DNA from: Palsa-513 sp036510225
GTDB lineage: Bacteria > Actinomycetota > Thermoleophilia > Solirubrobacterales > Solirubrobacteraceae
Direction of reading: 5' to 3'
Length of the DNA: 64,000 nt
NCBI GenBank assembly: GCA_036510225.1
Contig: DATCEH010000125.1
Coordinates: 124,001 to 188,000 of the forward strand
Part shown: positions 44,601-51,849 of the stretch, one piece after another
Layout: every line of letters begins with the position of its first letter
Position numbering within the stretch: position 1 is the first letter of the stretch
Program-made: the position numbers and the translations under genes
The notes under the pieces: model-generated
The model's database searches: none
What the model saw: only the letters and a program-made list of their open reading frames with translations
Told to the model about the DNA's origin: nothing

Positions 44601-45092
44601 CCCGGGCTCTCGGAGACGCAGGTCCTCGAGCTGCGGTTTCGGCGCTTTGCCGAATTCCTCGAACGCAACTACGGCAAGCCGATCTCGCTCCCGTATGAGC
44701 GGATGGCACAACTCGGCGACGAAGCGCAGACCGACGCGATGATCGAGGCGATCGTCGGCGCCGGGCTGATCGACCCGAGCGCGAACGCGGCGATCATCAG
44801 CCATCAGCGCACGTCCTATCTCGACGTTCGCTCGCTCGAGCGCTACCGGCCGACCCGCCACGACGGCCCGGTGACTCTCTTCAGCGCCAACGACGTGCTC
44901 GCGGGAGGCATGCGCGACGCGCGGTTCGACCGGCAGGACCCGTCGCGCGGGTGGGATGCGATCTGCGGCGACCGGCTCGACGTCGTGCGCGTTCCCGGGC
45001 ATCACCTGTCGCTGCTGGACCCACCGCACGTGGAGACCCTCGCGTCCCACCTCGACTGGCTGATGAAAGAGCTCCAGTGCGCGGCCGCGTGA
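38667..45092 (+). CDS. Type I polyketide synthase, Pks13-like: ACP-KS-AT-DH-like-KR-ACP-carrier(degenerate)-TE
   Basis: 2141 residues. N-terminal carrier 1-82 (Ser43 in YGLSSRDAVEL, resembling the Pks13 N-ACP); KS 96-520 (Cys266 in DTACSSS, His401 in HGTGT, His441 in NLGHLEA); AT 623-965 (Ser712 in GHSVG, His814 in VPAHS, an unusual specificity motif); DH-like hotdog region ~975-1200 with no HxxxGxxxxP; KR ~1415-1655 (SGGLGGLG 1422-1429, Lys1527, Ser1551, Tyr1564, IED in place of LDD); carrier ~1685-1757 (Ser1718 in GLDSL); a third carrier-like domain ~1788-1856 whose GGDS is GGDL (Leu1821); thioesterase 1868-2141 (Ser1943 in GWSFGG, Asp1970, His2113). Predicted: accept the acyl group from the FAAL on the first carrier, one condensation, ketoreduction, release. 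ATG overlaps the FAAL stop. Confidence 0.94.
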   Translation: MSGPAMSAAELERWLADAVGERCGFAADEVEIDRPLVDYGLSSRDAVELAGRLEDLLERTLPSTLVWDHPTIRRLAAALLPQRPAERRSGAVRRAEEPVAVIGLGCRLPGDVAGPEDFWRLLARGGDAVGEVPAGRWIEPEAAVDAEVLERTTRAGGFLGDIAGFDAEFFAISPREARRIDPQQRMVLEVGWEALEHAGISPASLAGSATAVFVGVSAGEYGARSMAELAEVDAWSGTGGALSVAANRLSYALDLRGPSVAVDTACSSSLVALHLGMQSLRGGESDLVLAAGANLLLGPAVTAAFHEMGVISPTGHCQPFSATADGIVRAEGAGVVVLKRLADALRDGDRVLAVLRGSAVNQDGRSNGITAPNVEAQENLLRLAYGSARLDPSDVDYVEAHGTGTLLGDPIEARALGTVLGAGRSESGPLLVGSVKSNLGHLEAAAGIVGLIKLVLAVGHRRIPASLHCADHHPHIDFEDLGLSVADRAIDWPETGRPARGGVSAFGFGGTNAHVVVEEAPRLASLGVGRDSERVGRFLLGGPDATRVSEAAQRLADWLEADGMTARLRDVEFTLARRLSGRSRAGVVARDRTSLIAGLRACAAGDRAPNLVDAGAGRAEAAPVWVFSGHGSQWAGMGRHLLRDEPVFAAAVDELDALIRPEAGFSVREALERGEEITEMDRVQPTLFAIQVALARLLGAHGVEPAAVVGHSVGEVAAAVVAGGLSARDGARVVVLRSRLLATIAGSGSMGLLEVSGDELEQALAGYDGVGVAAFNAPGQFVVAGLTAQVAELIASVEARGRLAKLVKAAVPAHSPLVDPLVGALTEGLCGLAPQAAQTRFYSTALDDPRGVPAFDAAYWATNLRQPVRFAHAITAAAQDGHRSFIEISPHPVLIHAMIDNARAAGVEHPVVLGSGRRSEDETAHLHAQLTALQLSGAALVDAERGDARIIDLPRTRWRHTRHWLEPRTRPAPVAAHPLLGERIELPEATRRMWRSDLDPSDRRSFGDGRWMTLSAWLEIARAAATEALRSYGSPVLVHDLELHAPLALGDRCTLTTSLELTGRRAGRLTVHSRIGNGTWRAHLSASLETTVARSADPVQLDAPMHVLLASGSPHAVLTQALDALVKSLSPAGDGTWFARSVRRVRWLGGLETAAFARISVGDGSGPDERVASVQLADAEGGVSLELGEVTFSRVPRSELPMALSDTLLSLAWQSVAAPRGAPDRGRWLIVGDPSDPLGGELADRLRSRGAQARIVASTEGEAELRRDPASDGVVVLTAPTHPGADPQDAPGRGERLVLEGAGIVRALSERSGSGAIGARVWFVTRGAAAVDARDRPDPGPAALRGLVRVLAFEHPELQPTWVDLDPDHGIEGLLSELSAGDGEDEVAWRGGRRHVARLIRPELPAPAPKPVVRDDGAYLVSGGLGGLGLLLARWLAENGAARVVLNGRSAPGPGAERELDGLRELGCDVVVVNGDIALPGVAERAVAACTVPGARFRGVVHAAAVIEDRVTLRLDAASLHRVWSAKAAGAWQLSAACGELELDWWVGFSSAAALIGSPGQAAYAAANAYLDALTAWRRAQGMVASTINWGTWSEVGQAAHRTVHAVGKITPAEGLAALEALLGAGTPAAGVLKLDPSAVAESFPALAGIPLLSGLVNAVAAPGAHAGTVWPGVSELDPATARGVIEARVMMRIAEVLGTDSGRLDPDAPLTTVGLDSLLAVRIRNAIKHDFDVLLPPSLLLRGASIKDVLGWLAEALRLPTDPPASAPRPQVIRDAPRLELARVAPRDASERMVHAVWAEVLGDPGIGVTQSFDELGGDLPAAERAAELLARRSGRALAVTDLFAAPTIEGQASLLREAEPTLDTPLRLLHAGGPSTLFLFHPGGGDTLVYRQLVELLDPSVTVYGFDRLPGALSVEERAARYVELLRETQPHGPYQLAGWSFGGALAYETALRLHAVGERVGLLAMIDTLLPLADPPGLSETQVLELRFRRFAEFLERNYGKPISLPYERMAQLGDEAQTDAMIEAIVGAGLIDPSANAAIISHQRTSYLDVRSLERYRPTRHDGPVTLFSANDVLAGGMRDARFDRQDPSRGWDAICGDRLDVVRVPGHHLSLLDPPHVETLASHLDWLMKELQCAAA

Positions 45093-45826
45093 GCCCCGCG
45101 CCGCCTCGAGCCATCCCCCCTCTGCGTGAGGGATGCTGCCAGGTCTGGTGGTCGCGCCCGGCGGCGGCGGACTCGCGGCTGTTGGGCCTGCTCGACGACA
45201 CGGAGCGAACGCGGCATGGTTGCCTCCTGCGCGAGGAGGACCGCGCGCGCTTCCTCGCTGCGCACGCCCTCGTGAGGATCGTCGCCGCCCGCCACGCGGG
45301 AGTCGCGCCGCGCGCGATTCGATATGCCGCGGGAGCGGCGCACTCCAAGCCGCGCTTCGCCGGTCGTGCGGCGATGCTCGAGGTCTCGATCGCGCATTCC
45401 GCGGAGCGTGTCGTCGTGGCGATCAGCCGTGGAGTCGAGCTCGGTGTCGACGTGGAGCGGATCGGCGCGGCCAGCGAGGAGGAGTCGCTCGTCAGATCGG
45501 TGCTCTGCGCGGACGAGCTCGGCGAGCTGAGCGCGCTGGCGCAACCGCTGCGGGCGTGGGCGTTCTGCCGCTATTGGACTCGCAAGGAGGCGATCCTCAA
45601 GGCGACCGGCCACGGCCTCTCTGTCGAGCCGATGCGGATCGCCGTCACGGCGCCGACACGACGGGCGGCGCTCGTCTCGTGGGACGGTCCGGGACGACCA
45701 ACGCAGGCCGTGCATCTCTACGACCTGGAAGTCGAGGAGGGTTATGCCGCCTCGCTCGCGACGATCGGCAGTCCGGTCGAGCGCTGCGAGCACGACGGGA
45801 ACGCGCTGCTGAGCGGAGCGCGATGA
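45089..45826 (+). CDS. Sfp-type 4'-phosphopantetheinyl transferase
   Basis: 245 residues. Adds the phosphopantetheine arm to carrier domains. Motifs: VSIAHSAERV (99-108), LGVDVERI (118-125, Mg-binding Asp121) and FCRYWTRKEAILKATGHGL (159-177, with W163, K166, E167). The N-terminal half is longer and more basic than the minimal fold. GTG overlaps the PKS stop (GTGA), so it is dedicated to that PKS, whose two intact carrier domains need it. Confidence 0.93.
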   Translation: MSPAPPRAIPPLREGCCQVWWSRPAAADSRLLGLLDDTERTRHGCLLREEDRARFLAAHALVRIVAARHAGVAPRAIRYAAGAAHSKPRFAGRAAMLEVSIAHSAERVVVAISRGVELGVDVERIGAASEEESLVRSVLCADELGELSALAQPLRAWAFCRYWTRKEAILKATGHGLSVEPMRIAVTAPTRRAALVSWDGPGRPTQAVHLYDLEVEEGYAASLATIGSPVERCEHDGNALLSGAR

Positions 45827-45943
45827 GTCGAGCGCGCTGCACGATCAACCGCCGGGCAGCCTTGAGCGCGACCTTGAGCGCTCCTGGCCGTTCCAGCTCG
45901 CCGGGCTCGGCTGTGTACGAGCTGTGCGACTAGCCTGCCGCCG

Positions 45944-48019
45944 ATGAGCCGCGTCTTCGAATGGATCGCGGGCCGGCGAACCAAATGGATCCTCGCCGCC
46001 GTCTGGCTCGTCGTCGCGGGGTTCGCCGCGTCGGGGTCGGCGAAGTTCCAGAACGCCCAGAACAACGACCCGTCCTCGTATCAGCCGGGCAGCGCCGAGT
46101 CCTCCAAGGCGCTCGCCGTGACCAAGCGGATCTCCGGAGGCCAGGAGGTCACCGCGACGGTCGTCGTCTTCGAGCGCCCCGGCGGCCTGCGCCCGTCCGA
46201 CCTGCGGCTGATCACGCGAGAGCGCCGCAAGCTGAACACCGAGCTGCCGCCTGACACCGTTCGCGCGACGAGGGCCGTGCCTTCGCCCGACCGCAAAGCC
46301 GTGCTGCTGGTCTTCGGTCTGCGGCTGCACGGCGACAACAAGGCACTGATCAGAGAGGTGGCGCTGATCAAGGCGGTCGTCCACCGCGGACCGCCGCGCG
46401 TCACGGTCAAGGTGACCGGCCCGGGCGGGTCGTCCTACGACGCCGTCGAGATCTTCAACGCGATCAACGGCACCCTGCTGCTGGTGACCGTGAGCCTGAT
46501 CTTCGTGCTGCTGGTGCTGATCTATCGGAGCCCGATCTTCTGGATCGTGCCGCTGCTTGCCGTCGCGTTCGCCGAGCTGACCGCCGAGGGAGTCGGCTAC
46601 CTCCTGACGCGGGCCGGCGTCACGGTCACCGGGGAGTCGGCGGCGATCCTGACCGTGCTGGTCTTCGGAGCGGGGACCGACTATGCCCTGCTGCTCGTAT
46701 CGCGCTACCGAGAGGAGCTGCGCCGAAACCGCGACCGCCACGACGCGATGCGCCTGGCCCTGGGGCGCGCGGGACCGGTGATCATCGCGAGCGGATCCAC
46801 CGTGATCCTCGCGCTGCTCTGCCTGCTGGCCGCGGAGGTCGACGGGACCCGCGGGCTCGGACCGATCGCCGCGATCGGCGTCCTGCTCGCCGTGCTGAGC
46901 GGTCTGACGCTGCTCCCGTCGCTGCTCCTGATCGTCGGCCGCGGTGTGTTCTGGCCTTTCGTACCGCGCTACGAAGGCGGTGAGGCAGTCGAGGAGCCCG
47001 GCGTCTGGCGCCAGATCGCCGCTCGCGTCGATCGCAGCCACAGGTCGATCGCGCTGACTGCGAGCGCGGCGCTCGTCGTGCTGTGCTTCGGGGTGCTGGC
47101 GCTGAATCCCGGCCTGACCAGCGGCAACTCGTTCCGCGACGACGTCGAGTCCGCCCAGGGCCAGACGATCCTCGCGGCTCACTATCCGGCCGGGGAGAGC
47201 GAACCGGTCCAGGTCGTCGACCCCGGCGGGCGAGATCTGCGCGCCGTCCGTCGCGCGGTCGCCAAGGTGCCGGGCGTCGTGCCCGGAGTGCTCGGCGTCG
47301 GACCGGTGCAGAGCGTGAAGGGGATCTCGCTGTTCAACGTCACGCTGGCCGCCAACCCGGCGAGCCGGAGCGCGTTCGCGACGATCGCGCCACTGCGCAG
47401 GGCGGCCAAGGCCGCCGGAGGGCAGGGCATCCTGATCGGCGGACCGACGGCGCAGGAGTTCGACCTGCGGACGGCGGCGACACACGACACCGGCGTGGTC
47501 GTGCCGCTGATCGTGATCGTCGTGTTCCTGATCCTGGCTCTCCTGCTCCGCTCGCTGGTCGCCCCGGCGGTCCTGATCGCGACCGTCCTACTCTCCTACG
47601 GCGCGGCCCTCGGCACGGGGGCGTTCCTCTTTGCGCATGTCTTCGGCTATCCGGGCGAGGACCCGTCGCTCGTGCTCTTCACGTTCCTCTTCCTCGTCGC
47701 GCTCGGGGTCGATTACAACATCTTCCTGATGGCCAGGGTGCGTGAGGAGACCCTGCGCTCGGGCACCCGCAGCGGAGCCGTCCGCGCGCTCGCGGTGACC
47801 GGGCCGGTGATCACGTCCGCCGGCATCGTGCTGGCCGGCACCTTCTCGGCCCTGGCCTCGTTGCCCCTGATCGGCTTCACCGAACTCGGCTTCGTGATCG
47901 CGTTCGGCGTCCTGATCGACACCTTCCTCGTACGGACGATCCTCGTGCCGGCCGTCGTCATCGAGCTCGACCGTCGCATCTGGTGGCCATCGGCGCTCGC
48001 CAGGAGCGGGCCGTCCTGA
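45944..48019 (+). CDS. MmpL-family RND transporter
   Basis: 691 residues. Two repeats, each with one N-terminal helix, a porter-type extracytoplasmic domain (about 30-175 and 370-505) and five to six helices. The proton-relay Asp-Tyr pairs of the MMPL family are present: GAGTDYALLLVSRYREE (Asp246-Tyr247) and ALGVDYNIFLMARVREE (Asp590-Tyr591). MmpL proteins export lipids made by PKS/FAAL systems; here it follows the PKS and PPTase genes by 118 nt, so it likely exports their product. Shorter than MmpL3 and lacking its C-terminal tail. Confidence 0.92.
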   Translation: MSRVFEWIAGRRTKWILAAVWLVVAGFAASGSAKFQNAQNNDPSSYQPGSAESSKALAVTKRISGGQEVTATVVVFERPGGLRPSDLRLITRERRKLNTELPPDTVRATRAVPSPDRKAVLLVFGLRLHGDNKALIREVALIKAVVHRGPPRVTVKVTGPGGSSYDAVEIFNAINGTLLLVTVSLIFVLLVLIYRSPIFWIVPLLAVAFAELTAEGVGYLLTRAGVTVTGESAAILTVLVFGAGTDYALLLVSRYREELRRNRDRHDAMRLALGRAGPVIIASGSTVILALLCLLAAEVDGTRGLGPIAAIGVLLAVLSGLTLLPSLLLIVGRGVFWPFVPRYEGGEAVEEPGVWRQIAARVDRSHRSIALTASAALVVLCFGVLALNPGLTSGNSFRDDVESAQGQTILAAHYPAGESEPVQVVDPGGRDLRAVRRAVAKVPGVVPGVLGVGPVQSVKGISLFNVTLAANPASRSAFATIAPLRRAAKAAGGQGILIGGPTAQEFDLRTAATHDTGVVVPLIVIVVFLILALLLRSLVAPAVLIATVLLSYGAALGTGAFLFAHVFGYPGEDPSLVLFTFLFLVALGVDYNIFLMARVREETLRSGTRSGAVRALAVTGPVITSAGIVLAGTFSALASLPLIGFTELGFVIAFGVLIDTFLVRTILVPAVVIELDRRIWWPSALARSGPS

Positions 48020-48041
48020 CGACCGCTGCCAGTCTGCTCGT

Positions 48042-48356
48042 TCACGAGTTCGAAGACCGTACGAGGTCGACGCCGTCTTCGAATGCCTGCTCGTAGCTGC
48101 CGAACTGGCCCTGGCCGCTGAGGATCGCCTCGACGCGATCTGCTTCACGCAGTTCGCTGGAGCGACCGGCGCCACGATCGTCGATCTCGCTAAACGGACG
48201 GCGATCGAGCTCGGACGGTACGACGACGCGGGGCGTAGCCCACGACTGGACGCAGGCCCGCAGCGGCCGTCGTTCCCAGCATCTCAGACGCCGCGCGTCG
48301 CGGCCGGCGGCCTGGAGAGGGTCTGAAGCGCACCGGTGGGTGGAGGTCGGGTCCAC
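48042..48356 (-). CDS. Uncertain small ORF, 104 aa, unknown
   Basis: GTG-initiated ORF ending QGQFGSYEQAFEDGVDLV; the C-terminal 60 residues look protein-like, the N-terminal 40 do not. The plus strand over the same bases is also open with plausible amino-acid usage (from about 48045, containing CLLVAAELALAAEDRLDAI, ending in TGA near 48325), so the coding strand cannot be decided. It may be a degraded gene. No family recognised. Confidence 0.3.
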   Translation of the reverse strand: MDPTSTHRCASDPLQAAGRDARRLRCWERRPLRACVQSWATPRVVVPSELDRRPFSEIDDRGAGRSSELREADRVEAILSGQGQFGSYEQAFEDGVDLVRSSNS

Positions 48357-48372
48357 GCGAGTTGCCCTTTCG

Positions 48373-49344
48373 CTACGCGGGGTCGCCGTCGCCCAGCTCG
48401 CCGTTCGCGGTCGTCAGCCGACGCAGTCCGGCGTTTTCACGCTGTTGCTCGCGCACGGCCCGCCTGAGTCGTTGGTTTTCGAGCGTCAGCTCCCTCATAC
48501 GTTTCACATCTTCGACGCGATGCCCGCCATATCGGGCGCGCCAGCGTTGCAGCGTCCGGCGCGAAATCGACACGGCCGCCAGGACTTCGGGTAGCGTCTT
48601 CCCCTCGCCAAGCAGTCTGTCGGCGACCTTCAGGTCGTCGGCGATCTGCTCCGGTGTGCGCCGGCACACGCTCGCCGGGAGGCTGATCAACCGCGCAGGC
48701 TCCGCGACCTCTGGGACTTCGCCGGTCGGCGGCGTGTGACGCACAGGATCCGTCGCCGGTTCGGGCGGTCTTCTCTGCTCGTAGCGCTCCACCTCTACGG
48801 AATGGAGCGGGAAGGCGGTCTCGCGCCGGACGCGCTTTCGTTCACCCTGCGAGACCGGGTCGAGCGCCCGGGCCTTCGCTCGTAAGTCGCGGGCGAAGTC
48901 TCGAATGAATGGCAGGCACGCTCGGTCGGCGGGACTTTCCTTGAGTGCCTCCGCGTGCTCGTCGAGGCACCGCGCCAGAACCCGCAGGGCCGCCGGGCTG
49001 TCCGGCTCCCCCTCAGCCGCCACCTTTGCGAGCGGCAACGCCTCCGCGTGCTGGCCAAGATCACAGAGAACCGTGGCCAGGCCGACCCGCGCGTAGTCCT
49101 TTCCGCCGATTGCCTTCATCGCCGAGCGGTACGCGGCCAAGGCCTCCTCAAGCCGACCGAGATCGCGTAGGCAACGCCCCTGATGCGACAGCGCGTAGGG
49201 CGTGGACCGCAGTTGCACCGCGCGCTCGAAGTAGCAGAGGGCCAGCGCGGTCACGCCGGCCTCGGACGCCGCCATTCCAGCGTCAACCGCCGCTTGGTAG
49301 CCGAGCGTATCCGGGCTGGGGGTGCGACCGAACGCTGCCTCCAT
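48373..49344 (-). CDS. TPR protein with C-terminal transposase-like HTH and leucine zipper
   Basis: 323 residues. Residues ~10-135 are three to four tetratricopeptide repeats (for example ALCYFERAVQLRSTPYALSH and RLEEALAAYRSAMKAIGGKD). After a variable linker, residues ~245-310 have a helix-turn-helix of the IS3 OrfA/HTH type (TLPEVLAAVSISRRTLQRWRARYGG without the full recognition) followed by a heptad helix MRELTLENQRLRRAVREQQ. ATG 49344 is preferred: longer starts would overlap the hicA remnant and add a basic low-quality extension. Such a fusion of a protein-interaction repeat to a DNA-binding transposase-like domain is unusual; partner and target are unknown. Confidence 0.72.
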   Translation of the reverse strand: MEAAFGRTPSPDTLGYQAAVDAGMAASEAGVTALALCYFERAVQLRSTPYALSHQGRCLRDLGRLEEALAAYRSAMKAIGGKDYARVGLATVLCDLGQHAEALPLAKVAAEGEPDSPAALRVLARCLDEHAEALKESPADRACLPFIRDFARDLRAKARALDPVSQGERKRVRRETAFPLHSVEVERYEQRRPPEPATDPVRHTPPTGEVPEVAEPARLISLPASVCRRTPEQIADDLKVADRLLGEGKTLPEVLAAVSISRRTLQRWRARYGGHRVEDVKRMRELTLENQRLRRAVREQQRENAGLRRLTTANGELGDGDPA

Positions 49345-49426
49345 CTCGACCGGTATCAACTCACATCCGGCGGACAGACTCGCTCCCGGCCACGATATCC
49401 GACGGAGGTGACGCCGTCTTGCGGAC

Positions 49427-49620
49427 CTACGCCGGCGGTGGCGGAACTCCGAGTTGGCGACAGATGCCACGCGCGGTCGGAGTCATGATCTCGCGATGTC
49501 TGGGGACCGTCGTGCGCTGCCCGGTCTGCGGGTTCTCCCAGAACTCATGTTTCGCGGCTTGACGCGCGAGATTGCACCCGTGAGCAGTCAGATGGCGTTC
49601 GAGGTCGCGCTTCTCACGCA
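49427..49620 (-). pseudogene. hicA: hicA-like mRNA interferase, start lost
   Basis: The translated product KRDLERHLTAHGCNLARQAA then KHEFWENPQTGQRTTVPRHREI and ICRQLGVPPP is the HicA double-stranded-RNA-binding-fold toxin, with its conserved histidine in the H-x-x-W position (KHEFW). There is no good in-frame start: the nearest GTG at its hicB-overlap is out of frame by two bases. It may therefore be a fragment, or translated from an upstream start inside hicB. Confidence 0.6.
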
Positions 49621-49848
49621 GCGATCTCGACCGGCTCGACGAGTGCCCAGCCGCTCTGCGGGATCGCCTCGCCGCGCTGGGCGGCGCTCCTCGAGGACCA
49701 GCTGGATCGCGTCCCGGACCATCTCGCGAGCCTCGTCGAGGCTCTCGCCCTGCGTGTGGACCTCGGGCAGCTCGGGCACGTGGGCGTAGACCCAGCCGTC
49801 GCCAGCATCCTCGTAGACGACGTTGAACCTCAGCGAGCTCACCGCCAT
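49614..49848 (-). pseudogene. hicB: hicB-like antitoxin, frameshifted
   Basis: Starts MAVSSLRFNVVYEDAG and shows WVYAHVPELPEVHTQGESLDE, the HicB fold. In frame one it continues LVLEERRPARRGDP, but the family sequence expected is GEAIPQSGWALVEPVEIAA, which is present in the next frame and ends in TGA at 49616. One extra base, around the CGCCGCCCAG run near 49675-49690, would explain this. Either a pseudogene or a sequencing error. Confidence 0.62.
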
Positions 49849-49969
49849 TCGGGGTAGCGCGTCCGGCGGCCACGCGCCGATACTCCCGGCGACGAGACCG
49901 AAGCAGACGCTCGAGACCCGAGGAGCAGCGCCGCCACCGAGCGCCCACGAGAAGTGGTTCGGGCGCGAA

Positions 49970-50647
49970 CTACGAGGTCTGAAACGCTTCGGCGACCAGT
50001 GTCGCATCTTCCTCGCGCGACTCGTAGTGCAGGTATTTCATCGTCGTCTGGATGTCGGCGGGGCCCATCCACTCCTGGACCCGACGGATGTCCGCCTTGG
50101 CGATCATCCGCGTCCCAAAGGTGTGGCGGAGGTCATGAAACCGTAGTCGCCGCAAGCTGGCCTTCGTCAGACCGACCCCCGTAGCGCCGTCGCAGGGCCG
50201 AGCCATCGAGTGGCCCGTCGGCGACGCCGGCGAAGACGAGGTCATCCGGATCGGTGAAGCGCGAGTGTCCCCACAGCGCGCGTAGCGCCTCGGCGACGTC
50301 CGGAGCCATCGGCACGGAGCGGATCTGCCCGGATATCGGGGTCGTGGGCTGCCCGCCCGAGTAGCTTCCGCAAAGACGGATCGTCGACCGCGCGAAGTCG
50401 GTCTCACGCCAGCGCAGCGCGATCAGCTCGCCGCGTCGCAGGCCCGTGAACGCCGCCGTCAGGTAGATCGCGGCGTCCTGCTCCGAGGCTGCCCGGACGA
50501 GCCGCCGGACCTCGTCGGGATCGAACACGGCGATGTCGCCGCTCGCCCGCACCGACGGACGCTCCACCTCGGCGATCGGGTTGCGGGGAGACCGTGGACG
50601 CGGGTCGCCCGCTTGAAGATTCCCTGGAGGACCAGCACCGCCTTCAT
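49970..50647 (-). pseudogene. int: Tyrosine recombinase (integrase) remnant with two frameshifts
   Basis: Three pieces in different frames join as one recombinase: AVLVLQGIFKRATRVHGLP (core-binding end), then NPIAEVERPSVRASGDIAVF through TGLRRGELIALRW (first catalytic Arg), then after a break near 50176-50182 FHDLRHTFGTRM (His-x-x-Arg) and TTMKYLHY (nucleophile Tyr). The first break is near 50581-50590. The usual N-terminal SAM-like domain is missing. It lies 60-80 nt from the tRNA-Ile end and was presumably the island's integrase. Confidence 0.82.
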
Positions 50648-50701
50648 GCGACTGCTCGGGGCGAGCTCTGTCAGAAAGCCAGAAAGCAGAGAGCCAGAAA
50701 G

Positions 50702-50719
50702 CGCCCGTTTGCGGGTCTT
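50702..50719 (-). terminator. Candidate terminator after tRNA-Ile
   Basis: On the minus strand CCCG-CAAA-CGGG followed within 2 nt by CTTTCT, starting about 10 nt beyond the tRNA 3' end. Short stem (4 bp plus one wobble) so moderate support. Further on (50665-50705) AGCCAGAAAGC appears as a near-direct repeat with no clear role. Confidence 0.4.
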
Positions 50720-50725
50720 TCTGAA

Positions 50726-50799
<74 letters not shown>

Positions 50800-50940
50800 G
50801 CGTGGGGTGCGGCATTGTAGCGGGCAGGGCGCTCGCGGCCCCGCGAGCCGCGGCGAGCCGTCACTCGCGCGAAGTAGCGAGCTCTCGCGGGCGCGCCAGA
50901 CAATAGTTCAGGACCGAACCATCGGCTCGAAAGGCCCGTT

Positions 50941-51849
50941 TCAGGCCGCCGGCCGGGGCCGGCCGAGACGCCCGGCGAGGTCCAGGGCCTCGTCGAGCGA
51001 GTCGAACCTGAGCTCGGCGCGGTAGCCACCGCCGGCGGCTGGCTTGACCCAGACCTCGGCGCCGAGCCCGGCCCCGAGGGCATCGCCGATCTTCGCGCAG
51101 GCGTCCTCCTGGTCGGGGTGGAGCCCGGGGCTCCGGGTGCTGCGGCGCGCCGGAGGCTGGGGCGAGCGGTCGTTGGCGTCGCGGGCGCGCTGCTCGAGGA
51201 CCCGGACCGACCAACCCTCGGCGGCGGCCGCGGCGGCCAGCGCGCGGCGGTCGTCGTGATCCTGCGCGAGCAGCAGCGCGCGCCCGTGGCCCTCGCTGAG
51301 AGTCGCCGCCTCGAGCATCGCGAGGGCCTCGTCCGGCAATTCGAGCAGGCGCAGGAGGTTCGAGACGGCGACGCGGCCACGGCCGATCCGCAATCCGACC
51401 TCCTCCCTGGTCAGCGACAGCTCCTCGACGAGGGCCGCACAGGCCCGCGCCTCCTCGATCGGGTTGAGGTCCTCGCGGGCCATGTTCTCGATCAGCGCGA
51501 TCTCCAGGGCCTCCGCATCCCCTCGGGAGCGCACGAGCGCCGGAATCCGCTCGAGACCGGCCAACCTGGCGGCGCGCCAGCGCCGCTCGCCGGCGATCAG
51601 CTCGAACATCCCCCCGGACCGGGGGCGGACGAGCACCGGCTGGAGGACCCCGCGCGCGCCCAGCGAGTCGGCCAGGCCGGCGAGCGCCTGCTCGTCGAAA
51701 TGCCGGCGCGGCTGCCGGGGATTGGGCTCGATCATGTCGATCGAGAGGTCGCGCAGCTCGTCGGCCTCCCCGTCGGGCGGCTCGGACACCGCGAGGATCG
51801 CCGCCAGGCCGCGGCCGATCCCGCGCGAGCGGGGCGCCGGCGGCGTCAT
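50941..51849 (-). CDS. parB: Chromosome-partitioning protein ParB
   Basis: 302 residues. CTP-binding clamp loader on parS. Box I EPNPRQPRRHFDEQALAGL, box II LIAGERRWRAAR, box III ENMAREDLNPIEEA and the helix-turn-helix EEVGLRIGRGRVAVSNLLRLLELP. C-terminal dimerization region after residue 270 (AELRFDSLDEALDLAGRL). ATG overlaps parA's stop (ATGA). It ends about 140 nt from the tRNA-Ile gene. Confidence 0.96.
   Translation of the reverse strand: MTPPAPRSRGIGRGLAAILAVSEPPDGEADELRDLSIDMIEPNPRQPRRHFDEQALAGLADSLGARGVLQPVLVRPRSGGMFELIAGERRWRAARLAGLERIPALVRSRGDAEALEIALIENMAREDLNPIEEARACAALVEELSLTREEVGLRIGRGRVAVSNLLRLLELPDEALAMLEAATLSEGHGRALLLAQDHDDRRALAAAAAAEGWSVRVLEQRARDANDRSPQPPARRSTRSPGLHPDQEDACAKIGDALGAGLGAEVWVKPAAGGGYRAELRFDSLDEALDLAGRLGRPRPAA

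Noticed and set aside
45823..45933. 36-codon ORF starting in an ATGA overlap with the PPTase
   Set aside because: Short, low-complexity, no homology or ribosome site; treated as noncoding spacer before mmpL.
49345..49470. Longer N-terminus for the TPR-HTH gene (start near 49470)
   Set aside because: Adds a basic low-quality stretch and overlaps hicA; ATG 49344 begins the TPR region.
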